DNA of 64,000 nucleotides from Echinometra lucunter (Eukaryota; Echinodermata; Echinoidea; Camarodonta; Echinometridae): the NCBI GenBank assembly GCA_029962745.1, contig CM057170.1, positions 20,993,922 to 21,057,921 of the forward strand, in the 5' to 3' direction. Shown here in pieces: positions 9,813 to 21,249 of this stretch. The notes under the pieces were generated by a model. It had not been told where the DNA came from, did no database searches, and saw nothing but the letters and a program-made list of their open reading frames with translations. Position 1 is the stretch's first letter; every line of letters starts with the position of its first letter. The position numbers and the translations under genes were made by a program.

Positions 9813-12800
9813 AAAGGAAATATGAAGTAGGTATTTTCATAACAATTGGACAATTCACGTTTAACTTTGTGATCGGTGAACATGGGAAATCTAATTTCAT
9901 GTAACCATGAACATTTTTTTGTGTCATGGTCAACTTGTCACTCCTGAATTGTGGCACCATTTGCCATAGGCTTTTACTCCAATGTCATGGGGACATTGGT
10001 CTTGTGGATGCGCCATGGTGTCCTGTAACCTCATTGATTGTGTAGAAAAGAAAATAATGAGGTGGATATTTCAAGAAACTGGATTCCATAGTTCCACTTT
10101 AGGACTTATGAAGGTTGAAATATCTTAATTTGATTTCCCAGACATTAGAAAAACTTTGGTATGTCATTGTTAACTTTTGTTATACATGTACGTGACTTGT
10201 GAGTGTGACACCTTTTGCCATCTATCTACATTACAATGTCATTGAAATTTGTAAAAGGCACATTTTTCTGTATTTATTATTCACCTACATACACGTATGA
10301 TATGTCTGTTTTATGAAGAATTCGATTGGACACGAGATGCAGGGACTTGTAAATAAGCCTTTCGCATCAACTGTTCAGAAGCAGGGTTATTGCTGTACAT
10401 CATTAAAATATCCAATGATCACTGTTGTGACCTGCATTTAGTTGCATGATTTATTTGATAGGTGGTGTTATTGATTAGGTGATCTGCTAAAATTGGTACA
10501 AAGCTTTTCATCAGTCCTTGTTTGTGTAAATTGTCCTTATGAAATGAAATGACACTGGTAGTGGTACTGTAGTAGAAGCACTAAGCCTTAGACAGAATGG
10601 CATTTGTCAAAATTTGTGGCTAGCCCGCAAAGCCTTGATTTTTTTTTCAAGTACTTTTTGTGTGTGTCACTGTATCATGAAAAAGATATGCAGCTCTATG
10701 CAGGGTTATTTGGATTCCTGGGGTATAGTGACATGTTGGTACTGCTTGTACTTGAATTTGAATGAAAGTCTGCTCAACATGCCATGGAGTATGAAGGTGC
10801 TTGCCTGTGATTTCCCTGGGAAGGCTGCAATGATATTCAGTTGCCTTCGATTAGAATAATCATCATGGGGCCCTCTGACATATATGCGCGACAGACAAAT
10901 TCTCTTTGCATTATTTTGTTGAGATGTAATGTTAAAGCTGGTCTCAACCTTTTGCAGCCTAAAATCTGACTTTACAAGAATCTAGTAGTATATTATAGTA
11001 TATTAAAGATAATAACTTCCCACCAAATGATTAAAGGAGAAGTCTAGGCGATTTCTGTAAGCATGGATCATAAAGAGAAAAAATTCAGCAGCTAGAAAAT
11101 GTCTTACTTTACACGACGTACTCTAGGATTACCGAGTAATCAACAAATAACTTGTATAAACAGTAGTTCTAGTACGAGCCCATTTTCATCCACAATACAG
11201 TTCGCACTTGGGCTCAGTGACGTAGCTGATGCACCGCAGGCAGGCCCGGCGATGCAAGCAACATGCGTGTACAACGTTCCGGATCGAAGTGGTCTTCGCA
11301 CACTTTCTTTAACTTTCTAAATTTCTAAGTTTTGAAGTCGAATTTGTCCGTTCTAATATCATTAATCCATCAGGCACACCTCTCCCTGTCCATCGGGGGA
11401 TTTGGGATTGCAAAAAACTTCTTTGAAACAGAACTGGTGTGATTTGTACACCCAAGAGCTAGACATATTGGCATTTTGCATAGAGAATGTGCAGAGAATA
11501 AGTGCGCAAGCGCAGTGCAAATGCTTCGCCTACATCACACGACCAATGACCATATTTGGGTTTCGGTGGGAAATTCAATTATTCAAGTAAAAAAGCCAAC
11601 ACTTAATCGGTATTTCAAAATCACAGAAATCACTTTGATAAATGAAAGTAGCGTTATCTGTTAGGGTGAATTTTAAGCTTCATAGTGTAATTTAATTAAA
11701 TCGTCTGGACTTCTCCTTTAAGCTGGAAGATAGGTTCAAATAACTCCCATACATTTCTTTTACCCCCTTTTTCTAATTTTGTTTTTCAAGCATTTCACCA
11801 GCTCTAAATTGCAGCGCAGTAGAATATATGCACATAGTTTCTGCGCTATATAAATTAGTATATTATTATTATTATAGGTGTTAATCAGAATTTTTCTAAT
11901 TACTGAATTTTTTTTTTTTTTTTTGGGGGGGGGGGGGGTCGTTAGTTTTAGGGTTAGCTCACTGTAATGTTAGGTACATTTGTTCCAGGGCTGAAGCATA
12001 TTATTTTATTAGCATAAAAAACTCGAAATGAGTTACCAGGAGCATAATGCTGTGCAACCTCATCAAAAATGTTTTATGTGCATGATAGGTAGTTATCATT
12101 ACTAGAAGTTCAGTACTTCAGTTATACCTTTCGATGTTTCTAAGTGTTGCCTTTTTTGCCTTACTTTGCGCTTGCTGCTTTTATGCATGCATTATTTTTG
12201 ACCATCGTTTGGAAAGTACAGTGTATCTACTTCTTTGTCCATGTAATTGTATTCTTCATCTGTCTGCTAATTTCAATGATTTATTTTTTCCAGCTTCCTT
12301 TTTGAAATGTGTTTGAGGATAACTCTTCTTGAATCTGAACATTTACCTGCAAATGGAATATCTATGAGATTTGAGTCAGGGAGGGGGGGGGGGGGGTACA
12401 GGTATTCTGACTTGCCATAGTCTAGGAGATATGATTTAGCCTTTATTTCCACTTTCCATTTCCCTGTATCCAATGGCGTTTAGTTGATGGTTGATTCTAG
12501 GTTTGTGTAATGTATTATATATATGTATATATTGTTAATTCCAACAGCAATTTACATGTATGCACGCACGCACCTTTCCTTAAAAAAGTCTTATCTTTTC
12601 ACTCAAAATGTGCCAAATTTGGATGTATTCAGTGGAATACATGCATGTATATTGTAATTTGAGTTTGTGCCAGACAGGTCAAATGGGATTTGAAATTAAA
12701 AGATAATAAAAAGAGAAAGAAGAAAAAAAAAAACTAACTAGCTAACCATAATGTAAATAGTAAAGTAATGATGCTTGCAGCTGATAATATTGTTTAAAAA

Positions 12801-14951
12801 CAATTGTAGGATCTGCCTCTAATGTAATATGTGATATTTCCTTTCAGACTACCATCAATTTTTTTGTGCAGTTTACTTCTGAATATGAGGACAAGTTAGC
12901 TAGAGACTACAGCTGTAATAGCCATTTGTCACTGATGGGAGGTTGTTTATTATTGAATAATAAATAAACAAAAACGAAAGCATGAGTTGCACGCATATTA
13001 TTGAATTCCTTTGAAATTACTCATCTACCGTATTTAGGAATGATATACATAGCTGTAAATTTAGAGGTATTCATGCCATGGTAATCTTATTGGAAATGGT
13101 TAATTTGTATTGTTAGTAAACATTGATAATTTTCCTTAAGATTCAATTTTCTCTAATTTAGAGCTAAATGAATACACAATTCAACTGCTTACACAACATA
13201 GACAAAATGTTTGATGGAAACTTTAACAGTACAAAGGTGATGTGTTATTTGTTTATATTGCATGTTCATGAAGGTTGTGCTCCTGGTGTTTGCATAGTAT
13301 CATGCACTTCACACATGCCCAGTAGTTTGTCAACGCAAACCCCCGTCAGTTCAAACGTGTGAACAGAGTGTTTGAACAGTTAGACTACAGGAGATCCTGT
13401 ATTGTAACTTTTGCTAACACAGCCTTAGAATGATTTAGCTATATGTGTAGGCTTTGTGACTAGATTCGGGGCTTAATAGAAGTGCATTCATGTGTGACAA
13501 AGACAATAGAGTCTGTGTATGCACACTACATGTACATACACAGTGTGTTCACTCTGCACAAAGTGAACTGTTACAGTAGACCTACATGTATTCATTGGGC
13601 CTTTGGGGAATTTCCACCCAATGATTATGCTTGTTAACATATTTATATGTCCCATTTTATCTCTAAGTAGGCCCTACATGTTTACATGTAGTTGTCTATT
13701 AAATTTTCGCTTAATACAGGATCAGGAAAGGTTACAGTGTCATGAATATTATGTGTGCAGTCACGTTCATGTACTTGTGACATGGGCAAACAACACTTAA
13801 CAGGAAATTTGTGGGCAGCAGCTTTTTGAGTAATCATCATACATGTATTATGAATTGCTATACTTTAGTTGAATGTGATTATACTGCATTAGAAATCATT
13901 TAGGGTTTTACAAAAATATTTTTTTTTATTAGTCTCTGGAATATTTGCTGTGGCCCACAAATGTACTTATTGAAGGGATGCACGCCAGTAGTCTAATATT
14001 CATTTAGCATACATGTGTAACTGAAACCTTAATCTGTAATACATGTAGGTATCAATAAACTTTTTTTATTCCTATGTATTTTTGTTTTGATAAGTTGATA
14101 TCCAAAGTATTTAGGATACATGTATATGGGAAACACACCAATTGGTTGCAGGGCAGGAAAGGGGGGGAGGGGGCAGGTGAGAAATGTTTTTAAGGCAAGT
14201 TTCATGTTAAGCATCACTGGTAATAGCAGTTACTGCAGTGCACTGGAATGTTTAAAAGATTTCTGGACTATGATAAGAAAACTCTGGCATGCTTGTATTG
14301 GTCCAGATGTAGGACCGTTATTTCTGAATTTTGTTTTTGTAATTCATGAAGTTTACAGCCACATGTATTATGGTCATTGTTTATTTACATATTGTAATTT
14401 TTGAAGGTTCCTGGTTTTACAAAGTTACCATGTGTACTTCTATTTGACTTTTACTTTGCAATTTTTCCCTTATGTTCTCTGATACATCTCATATTGAACA
14501 GTTTTTGGGCATTACGGTATAATAGTATTGTTGTTTTGTGGTAATCTAGATGTGCCTTTAAAAAGAAAAATATTGTATTCACAATTGCTGAAGTATTTTG
14601 TTTGTGCCAGAATCTTCATATCTCCTCTTACTTCTGTCTCACTCCATTTTTGAAAAATCCTTCTACATGTTTCTCTTTCACTTTTCAATTTAAGTTAAAA
14701 TGAGTGTAGCTTTATTTCCTACTGATAATGCACTTGCTTAAGTTCATTATTCGTTGTTTTTCATACTTATACAGTACTCCTGGAGGTTTTCTTGTGTAGG
14801 GTTTAATATTTATGTAATCATTTTAGTTACCCGTAAATGTAATTTTTGTAAATAAACAAAATATATTACAGTAAAATTGTATAGTTCACTATCATCACAT
14901 AATTTGAAGATGTGAAGTCTGCATGTTTTACATCATTTTTAAAGCTATCTT
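9813..14951 (+). other. MAD2L1 3' UTR / downstream flank, polyA signals only
   Basis: No further coding exon is supported. AATAAA polyadenylation signals occur at 12,959-12,968 (two overlapping), 14,054-14,059 and 14,851-14,856; I cannot tell which, if any, ends the MAD2L1 transcript. Otherwise the stretch holds a MITE (11,035-11,717), a T/G homopolymer run near 11,909-11,938, a G tract near 12,385 and AT-rich unique sequence. Open frames here are under 100 codons without recognisable motifs. Confidence 0.5.
11035..11717. mobile_element. TTAA-flanked MITE, AGGAGAAGTCTAGGCGAT termini
   Basis: Inverted termini AGGAGAAGTCTAGGCGAT and ATCGTCTGGACTTCTCCT are each bounded by TTAA (11,031-11,034 and 11,718-11,721). 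It is 683 bp long and non-autonomous. The two short open frames inside (11,099-11,320 and 11,402-11,664) do not resemble a transposase. Confidence 0.75.
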
Positions 14952-15139
14952 AGGCCCGAATTCACAAAAGAGGTTCATATTCAAACCCTGGTTTAAATTC
15001 AAACTATGGTTTAACTTTAAATCTCCAAAAGCATGGTATGTGTATCTCCTCATGTGTAATGGGTGGGCAGTATTGTGCTTTTATGCTCACTTATGACCAT
15101 GGTTTAAACTTTAAAGTAAACCTTTGTGAATTCGGGCCT
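14952..15139. mobile_element. Small MITE, AGGCCCGAATTCACAAA termini
   Basis: AGGCCCGAATTCACAAA at the left is exactly complementary to TTTGTGAATTCGGGCCT at the right, and inner GGTTTAAA/TTTAAACC blocks pair too. About 188 bp. Similar end sequence (GAACCTCTGTGAATTTGGGCC) occurs in the tandem repeat at 5,170-6,025, suggesting a dispersed family. Confidence 0.7.
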
Positions 15140-15164
15140 TAATGTTTGCCTCTATTGCAATATA

Positions 15165-16694
15165 AACACAACAAAAAAAGTAACTTCACCCCTAAGGAAA
15201 ATGCTGTAATTTTTTAACGAAGAGGTTTTGAGGAAAATGATTTGGCAGAAATGTTCCTACACTTATTGACCAGCTTCTGTTTAAAAATGAGATTGATACG
15301 TCGAGTCATGGATGAGTGAGCATACATTAAAGGCAAAAATGTCACTTTTCAAAAGTCACAAGAGTCATTTATGAGGGTCTGTGAAACAAGATTTTGGCAA
15401 ATTCTGTTTCTGGTGTCTGTTTAAGTGCTGTTGTTGTTTTATTATTCAATGTTTGATCGAATCACACCTATCCTGACACCTTTCACGCTCTTTCACGGTT
15501 GGGTGAGCACAGTTTTAGGGGGGAAATGGCAATGTTCAATCCTCCTAAAATTGCAAAATCCATTAAATTTATTGCATGAATAGGTAGGTGTTGTTCACGA
15601 TTGAAAGCATTCATACAGAGAGATTAGAAAAATGTGTTGCCAAGCCCCCACCCCCAAGTAAGGTTTAGAGTAATTCAAAATTTAAATGAGAACCGACCCT
15701 ACACAGCCATAATGAGTGGGTGCCTAAAGTGGCATATATTGCCCTTTCTAAGAAAAAAAAAAAAGAGGGGGGGGGGGGGGCTAAAGTGGAACTGTGTCCA
15801 AATTTGATAGGAATTGATATGCCTTGTGAATTGTTAAAGGGTAGCAACTTTCGAATCCTTACAAAAGTAATATGGGTATATTTCATTATATTCCTTTTAA
15901 ATCTCCATATGTAGGCCTACCTACTCAGGCGTGACATGATTAAAACTGTTTATTTAACAGTATAACACACGTTCAGCAAGATAACCTGAAGTATTGTCAT
16001 GCTTGTCATGCAGTTGACTTTCCCCATTTCCCGTTGATATCGTGTTCACTCAACCATGCAATTTCAAGCAAAATATCAGAATAGGTTTTAGAAAGTTGAT
16101 GGCGTTACACATACAGAGCTGAAATTGAATTGTGCATATGCATTAATGCCATATTCACAGGAATTTTTGCATTTCTTGCTTCATCTTTAAAGTGTTCTCA
16201 CTCAACAATGACCCAGTGCTTCCTCTTATCTTCCTACAACACGTGATGATACTTGTTAGTAACAATATTTCATGTCAATTCTTGCAATAAATTTAATGGA
16301 TTTTGCAATTTTAGGAGGATTGAACATTGCCATTTCCCCCCTAAAACTGTGCTCACCCAACCGTGAAAAAGTGTGAAAGGTGTCAGGATAGATTTGAGTC
16401 GATCAAACATTGAATAATAAAACAACAACAGCACTTAAACAGACACCAGAAACAGAATTTGCCGAAATCTTGTTTCACAGACCCTCATAAATGACTCTTG
16501 TGACTTTTGAAAAGTGACATTTTTGCCTTTAATGTATGCTCACTCATCCATGACTCGACGTATCAATCTCATTTTTACACAGAAGCTGGTCAATAAGTGT
16601 AGAAACATTTCTGCCAAATAATTTTCCTCAAAACCTCTTCGTTAAAAAGTTACAGCATTTTCCTTAGGGGTGAAGTTACTTTTTTTGTTGTGTT
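15165..16694. mobile_element. 1.5-kb foldback element with arms of about 415 bp
   Basis: The arm 15,165-15,582 is the complement of 16,284-16,694 at high identity. The tips read AACACAACAAAAAAAGTAAC and its complement, flanked by TA on both sides. Internal paired landmarks include AGTCATGGATGAGTGAGCAT and GGGGGGAAATGGCAATGTTC. The 700-bp loop has no recognisable transposase. The TA target suggests a Tc1/mariner-mobilised element. A smaller relative with similar tips (ACAAAAAGTAAG) is at 57,346-58,285. Confidence 0.8.
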
Positions 16695-17540
16695 TAGTTC
16701 ACGATGTAAATACATGTATGTCCTTATTTGAGATAAGAAATCAATAAATTTTGTACAGAATTCTAGTTATTTTGTATTGATTTTGTCATTTTATGTGAAA
16801 ATTTGTCAAGAGTTATGGGATGATGAAATTGACAGGCTTATTTTGGTTTCCGAGAATGAATTTTCATTTAGTTTATAGATTGTAATGTATTTAATCATAT
16901 GGTAGTGAGTTGGCTGGACCATTAGAATACATGTATAAACAAAATACACACCTGTACACACAACCAACACAAATTCATTTATCATAAAATTGTTCTTCTC
17001 TACATATACTGCATAGTCTCACAGACAAAAATGCAAACTTTTACTACCATTTGTGGTTAGTATGAATATAAGTGTAATAATATATGTAAATTGCAGCATA
17101 AATGCACATATGTAACATATTCATCTTACACATGCTCACACTACAGAAAAGTATGCTTACTCTCACCATTTCAAAAAGTAAGATGATATGACCTGTGGAT
17201 GCAGAGTTCACCCAAGCCTCTCTTAAACTGGAGGCTAATAATAAGCTACTTAATTAGGGTTACAAAATCATGGGTTCTGCCCTGGGAAACGGGCTCCTTA
17301 ATGATACTTAATGTTATTCATGATTCCAGTTGGTTAGTTTTTACAAGTACAGAACAAGTGATTGAATGTATTAAGGCTCACACAAGATGTTTACGAATGA
17401 TGTAAAAAAGCAAAGAAGTTTTCGATGATAGTTTAGCCACCATGCCTATCCACAAGACTGGAGTACAGAGAACGGGGAAAGGAGTGTCGCACCAACAGCG
17501 AGATCAAATCTCACTCGTGGCTTCGAACCCCTGCCCTTAC

Positions 17541-17917
17541 CTCCAGCCTACGCGGAGCCTAGGCTTGGTGGCCCCGGAAAGCCTCCCCCACCACCTACGA
17601 GCACCGCGAAGGGTGACAGCGAGGCCGCTTTGGTAGGGGCGCTCCCCGAGAGCCTAGTTTTTAGCACCGTTTCTTCCCCAAGTTGGTTCCCCAAGTCAAG
17701 AAGAAGTGCCCTCCACCCGGCAGGGCACGGCACCATCGTTACCGACCGCGTAGAAAGCTGGTCGGAACGAAGTAAGCGATCGTGTGAAACAGCACCCAAA
17801 TCGAGTCCTCCATCGTAAAAGACGAGAGCTCGACCAAGGGTTGGTCCCCAAGAAACGCACGGCACTACAGCGCTTCAATGCTGTCTGAAAAATAATGAAT
17901 TCTACTGTCTTTATATA
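17541..17917 (-). other. GC-rich TATA-box unit ending at a splice-donor-like GTAAGG (copy 1)
   Basis: On the minus strand, TATATAAAG (17,917-17,909) precedes about 340 bp of GC-rich sequence that ends CTGGAG|GTAAGG (boundary 17,541), as a first exon would. Inside is an open frame of about 60-100 codons beginning MVPCPAGWRALLLDLGNQLG and running into Gly/Pro-rich text; the copy-2 version keeps the same 62-residue frame from that Met. This block is better conserved between the duplicates than the flanking AT-rich DNA. I do not recognise it as a protein or known ncRNA. Alternatives are a small gene's first exon, a structured RNA, or a CpG island fragment. Confidence 0.35.
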
Positions 17918-18782
17918 GGGCTGTTCTGTACATATCTTGCTTGCAAGGGTCATTGTGACATCGCTTTCCCATTCGTAGCGTTTTAAATTAGTCTTTCTTC
18001 TCAGACACATTCATCCAGTTGACATTGGAAAGTGAACAATAAATTCACCCAAACAACTCAATAGTTTTTTTTTTGATGTATGAGAACTATTAATCGTACG
18101 TTAAAATTGTGTTTTATTTTCTTGATCTTCAACATAAGAAAATGGATTTTAAAACATAGTAGACCTATGCGTATAAACGAGCTTTAGAAATAAATATAGG
18201 GTCTGGATATTTACAGCAAACTGGCTCGAGCACGCTGCTTTATAGGGAAGATGACGTCATACTTTATTATAATTGCACGCCTACAAAAAGTTACGACATC
18301 AGTTGAAATACAGACAGTACCAACTTACATCATGGCCCCGTGCCACAACAAACGAGATGAAAATGAATTATAATAATATATTTTTTCGATTTGGGGGAGG
18401 GGTCGATTGGTCCATCCAGAGAATTTGCAATATCGTTATCAAAATTAAAGGTCTGTAACAAGTCCTGATAAAACCAGGGAAACGAACGCCAACAATTTCT
18501 TACTACATACATATATAATAATATTGAAGCATTGTTTAACTTTTAATGTATGCTAGGATGATTAAGAAAAAAATAATTAAATTCTTTATTATATTTGCTA
18601 TTTCCAAGAATGTTTTCTGCTATTAAATCTAGGAAGAAAATGGTTACACTTTAAAACTGTATAATATTACGGGTTTTATCTTTATTCTTCCCAATATAAA
18701 ACATGACCGCTTATCACGATGATACTCGGTATCGCTATTTGCAGCTTTTAGGCATCGTCAAAAGTTATGTAAAAATTTGGGA

Positions 18783-18854
18783 CTCCCGTGCCGGGAATCG
18801 AACCCGGGCCGCGTGGGTGAAAACCACGAATCCTAACCACTAGACCACACGGGA
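18783..18854 (-). tRNA. tRNA-Glu (TTC)
   Basis: Read on the minus strand, the 72-nt sequence starts TCCCGTGTGGTCTAGTGGTT (acceptor 5' strand, A box) and contains the anticodon in GGTTTTCACC and the B box GGTTCGATTCC; the acceptor stem closes with CACGGGA and discriminator G. The arms fold as a standard cloverleaf, with no intron. A T-run (TTTTT) lies about a dozen bases downstream as a Pol III terminator. It is identical to the three other copies in the window. Confidence 0.95.
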
Positions 18855-18860
18855 TTGCCA

Positions 18861-19680
18861 CGCGCATGGGTTGCTTTTTGCAGAGAATATCATAGTAGGC
18901 TAATTTGCAGGCACAAACCTTTGTTGGTATGGCTCCAGCTGAAGTATACGAGCCTGCCTACATACATTCATGCATTACCGACTCCCTGTATTGTGACAAA
19001 CAGATTAAACACCATGCCAACTCAAGCTCAAAAGCAGCTTTTACATTTTCCCTTTCAAACTCCTCGCTTTATTCTGGCTAATAAAAGAAGTTAAATAGGT
19101 GGTCTTTGTAAACAAAACTTGTCTGTGAGCATTAGCCTTTTTGTGCTTGCATGAACACGCAGAAAGCCTAAGGCTGAAGCGATGCTAAGAGATTTTGCTA
19201 TTATTAAGTTCATCATCAAACATAATGTAGTTTTCATTGTGTATACATTCAAATTGAAACACAAGCTTCCATTCCAAAGGGACTGCATGGAGTATGTATC
19301 AGCATGTGAAAAAAAAACGCTATAGGTGACGAGTTTTGTGAATACTATAAGGAAAAGAGAAAATTGTTGATCAAAAAATACTATTACCAAAATCCATCCA
19401 CCTACAAATTCAAAATATTGCTCCAAACAAAGGGTAAAGAATTGAATGATTTGAGCCAATTCATACGTTCTATCACAAACACAATTTAAATTCATCTTCC
19501 CATGTACAGTGTACACGTATATACCGTTTCATTCTGGGTTTTTTTTTCCTTCTTTTTATTGTTCATATTGTTGTTGTTATTGACTTAAGTACTTTGATGT
19601 TAAAATATGCTATGCTGTTAGTTGCTTAGTTCTGTTGATGATTTCATGTACCTTTTTCTTGAAGGTCTGAATAAACTTGT
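18861..19680. other. Between tRNA and LINE: no supported gene
   Basis: AT-rich DNA. A minus-strand open frame of 141 codons (19,091-19,516) is disrupted in copy 2 and lacks motifs. A short plus-strand run ending GKELNDLSQFIR is conserved in both copies but I cannot assign it. Near 19,660 the text GGTCTGAATAAACTTGTC looks like the 3' end of an old retroelement. Confidence 0.35.
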
Positions 19681-20062
19681 CAACTTGAAACTAATTTGAA
19701 CAATAATCAAACAGGAAGAGAGAGAGAGGGCGCTTGGCATGGGTAGTGCATTTTTTTCTAGCTTGCAGATTTTTGGTATAAAATTTCGTTTTTTTTACAG
19801 GAAGGATTCCATTTTTTTACTCCATGTTGGGATATTTTGAGGATTTTAACATACATTTACCAATAATGTGATTTTCAACGTTTGATGATTGTGGATGTTA
19901 GAGATGTTTTTGGATTCAAATTTCAACAAGAAAGCTTCAGCCTCAATGCCTTCCAGGATGTGTGTGTGGGACTAGGTTTAGTCAGAGTCTCAAAGAGCCC
20001 ATAGACTTTGTACATGTATGTGATCACACTCAGTCTCATTCAGATAATTCTCAGACTCAGAG

Positions 20063-21247
20063 ATGGAGGATAGAGGAAGGGTGAAGGACAGAAGTCAGCG
20101 AAGTAGTGGTGGCAGCCCTGAGAAACGTTCCCAGAGTGCTCCTTTGACAGGATCAATAGTTCCTAGTATCAGTAGTTCGGAAACAAAATCCAAAAAGAAT
20201 AAGAAAGGAGCATTATCAGGACTTGAAAAGAGCAAAACTAGGAAAAACTCAACTAAAACAAATGATCTTTCTCATCAAAGTGAATCAGCCTCTACTTCTG
20301 GATGTAGTAAATGTAAATTACCATTCATAGATACCAACTCTGACTGTATAGAATGTGAACGTTGTGAAGGATGGTTTTGCATGAATTGTAGCGGATTATC
20401 ATCTTCGGATTTCCGATTATTTCAAGAAGTTAGAGCTGCACACTGGTTTTGTGCTCAATGCGAATCAAGAGCGATTGAAGCCATTAAAACCGATCAAGTT
20501 GTTGAAGAAAGATGTAGCAAATTCTTAGGCGAAGCAAATGATAGAATTTCAAAACTGGAGTTAGAGAGTGTAAAGTGGAGCTCAGTACAGGATCACTGTT
20601 ATGAATTAGACCATAAACTCAAGATTTTGACTGAATCAGTCAGTGAAGTACAAGCTGATCTCTCTCAAGGTTTGATGTCAGCTTCAGCCAGTGCTAAGAG
20701 ATACAGTCCAGATGATCTGAAACTGTCACAATCTGACGTTGTGTCTATTTGTAAAGGCTGTATGGAGGAAGAGAGAGAAAAGGCTCGAAGGCGAAATAAT
20801 GTGATACTACAGGGGATACCAGAAGTAGATTCGGATGATTCGTCTACAAGAAAGGATCAAGATACTGGTTTTGTAAAAGACATTCTAAAGCAGCTTGACA
20901 TGTCTGATGCTCAGTATGTAAGAGTTATCAGGTTAGGGAAAAGAGACCCTGAGAAAGAAAAGTCTCGACCTGTACTTATGGAGTTTAAAGAGGCGAAAAC
21001 AAGAGATACTCTACTGAAACAGGCAGCAAATCTAGCTAAGGCTCCTGATCGCTTCAAGAATATCTACATTCAACCTGACAGAACTAAAAAGGAGAGAGAG
21101 GAAAGGAGTAAACTTGTGAAGGAACTGAAATCACGTCAATCAGAAGGTGATTTAAGATGGAAGATTGCTAGAAATAAACTAGTGTTACGTGAGACTCAGA
21201 GCACAACAGGTTCTATTCCAGTTGAGAACCAGCCCTTTCGGAAATAG
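20063..21247 (+). CDS. LINE ORF1: PHD-like zinc finger plus nucleic-acid-binding domain
   Basis: 394 residues, intact. After a Ser/Lys-rich N-terminus (1-75) comes a PHD-like finger: Cys81, Cys84, Cys98, Cys101, Cys106, Cys109, then Trp128, Cys130 and Cys133. Cys106 occupies the place of the usual PHD histidine. A predicted coiled-coil stretch follows (about 155-215, SKLELESVKW onward), then an RRM-like ORF1p region starting ARRRNNVILQGIPE (about 244-257) and ending in basic text with KKEREERSKLVKELKSR. Such ORF1 proteins coat the LINE RNA and act as chaperones in the ribonucleoprotein; the finger may bind nucleic acid, partners or chromatin. The start is the first ATG of the frame, just after GACTCAGAG. 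ORF2's frame overlaps its last 59 bases. Confidence 0.88.
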   Translation: MEDRGRVKDRSQRSSGGSPEKRSQSAPLTGSIVPSISSSETKSKKNKKGALSGLEKSKTRKNSTKTNDLSHQSESASTSGCSKCKLPFIDTNSDCIECERCEGWFCMNCSGLSSSDFRLFQEVRAAHWFCAQCESRAIEAIKTDQVVEERCSKFLGEANDRISKLELESVKWSSVQDHCYELDHKLKILTESVSEVQADLSQGLMSASASAKRYSPDDLKLSQSDVVSICKGCMEEEREKARRRNNVILQGIPEVDSDDSSTRKDQDTGFVKDILKQLDMSDAQYVRVIRLGKRDPEKEKSRPVLMEFKEAKTRDTLLKQAANLAKAPDRFKNIYIQPDRTKKEREERSKLVKELKSRQSEGDLRWKIARNKLVLRETQSTTGSIPVENQPFRK

Positions 21248-21249
21248 TG

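Noticed and set aside
17541..17917. Assignment of the GC-rich units as RNase P, RNase MRP, 7SK, U1 or SRP RNA.
   Set aside because: None of the conserved signature segments of these RNAs is present; left as unknown.
19091..19516. Minus-strand 141-codon open frame with hydrophobic stretches.
   Set aside because: The copy-2 equivalent is truncated and fused to SINE sequence, it has no motif, and composition explains it.
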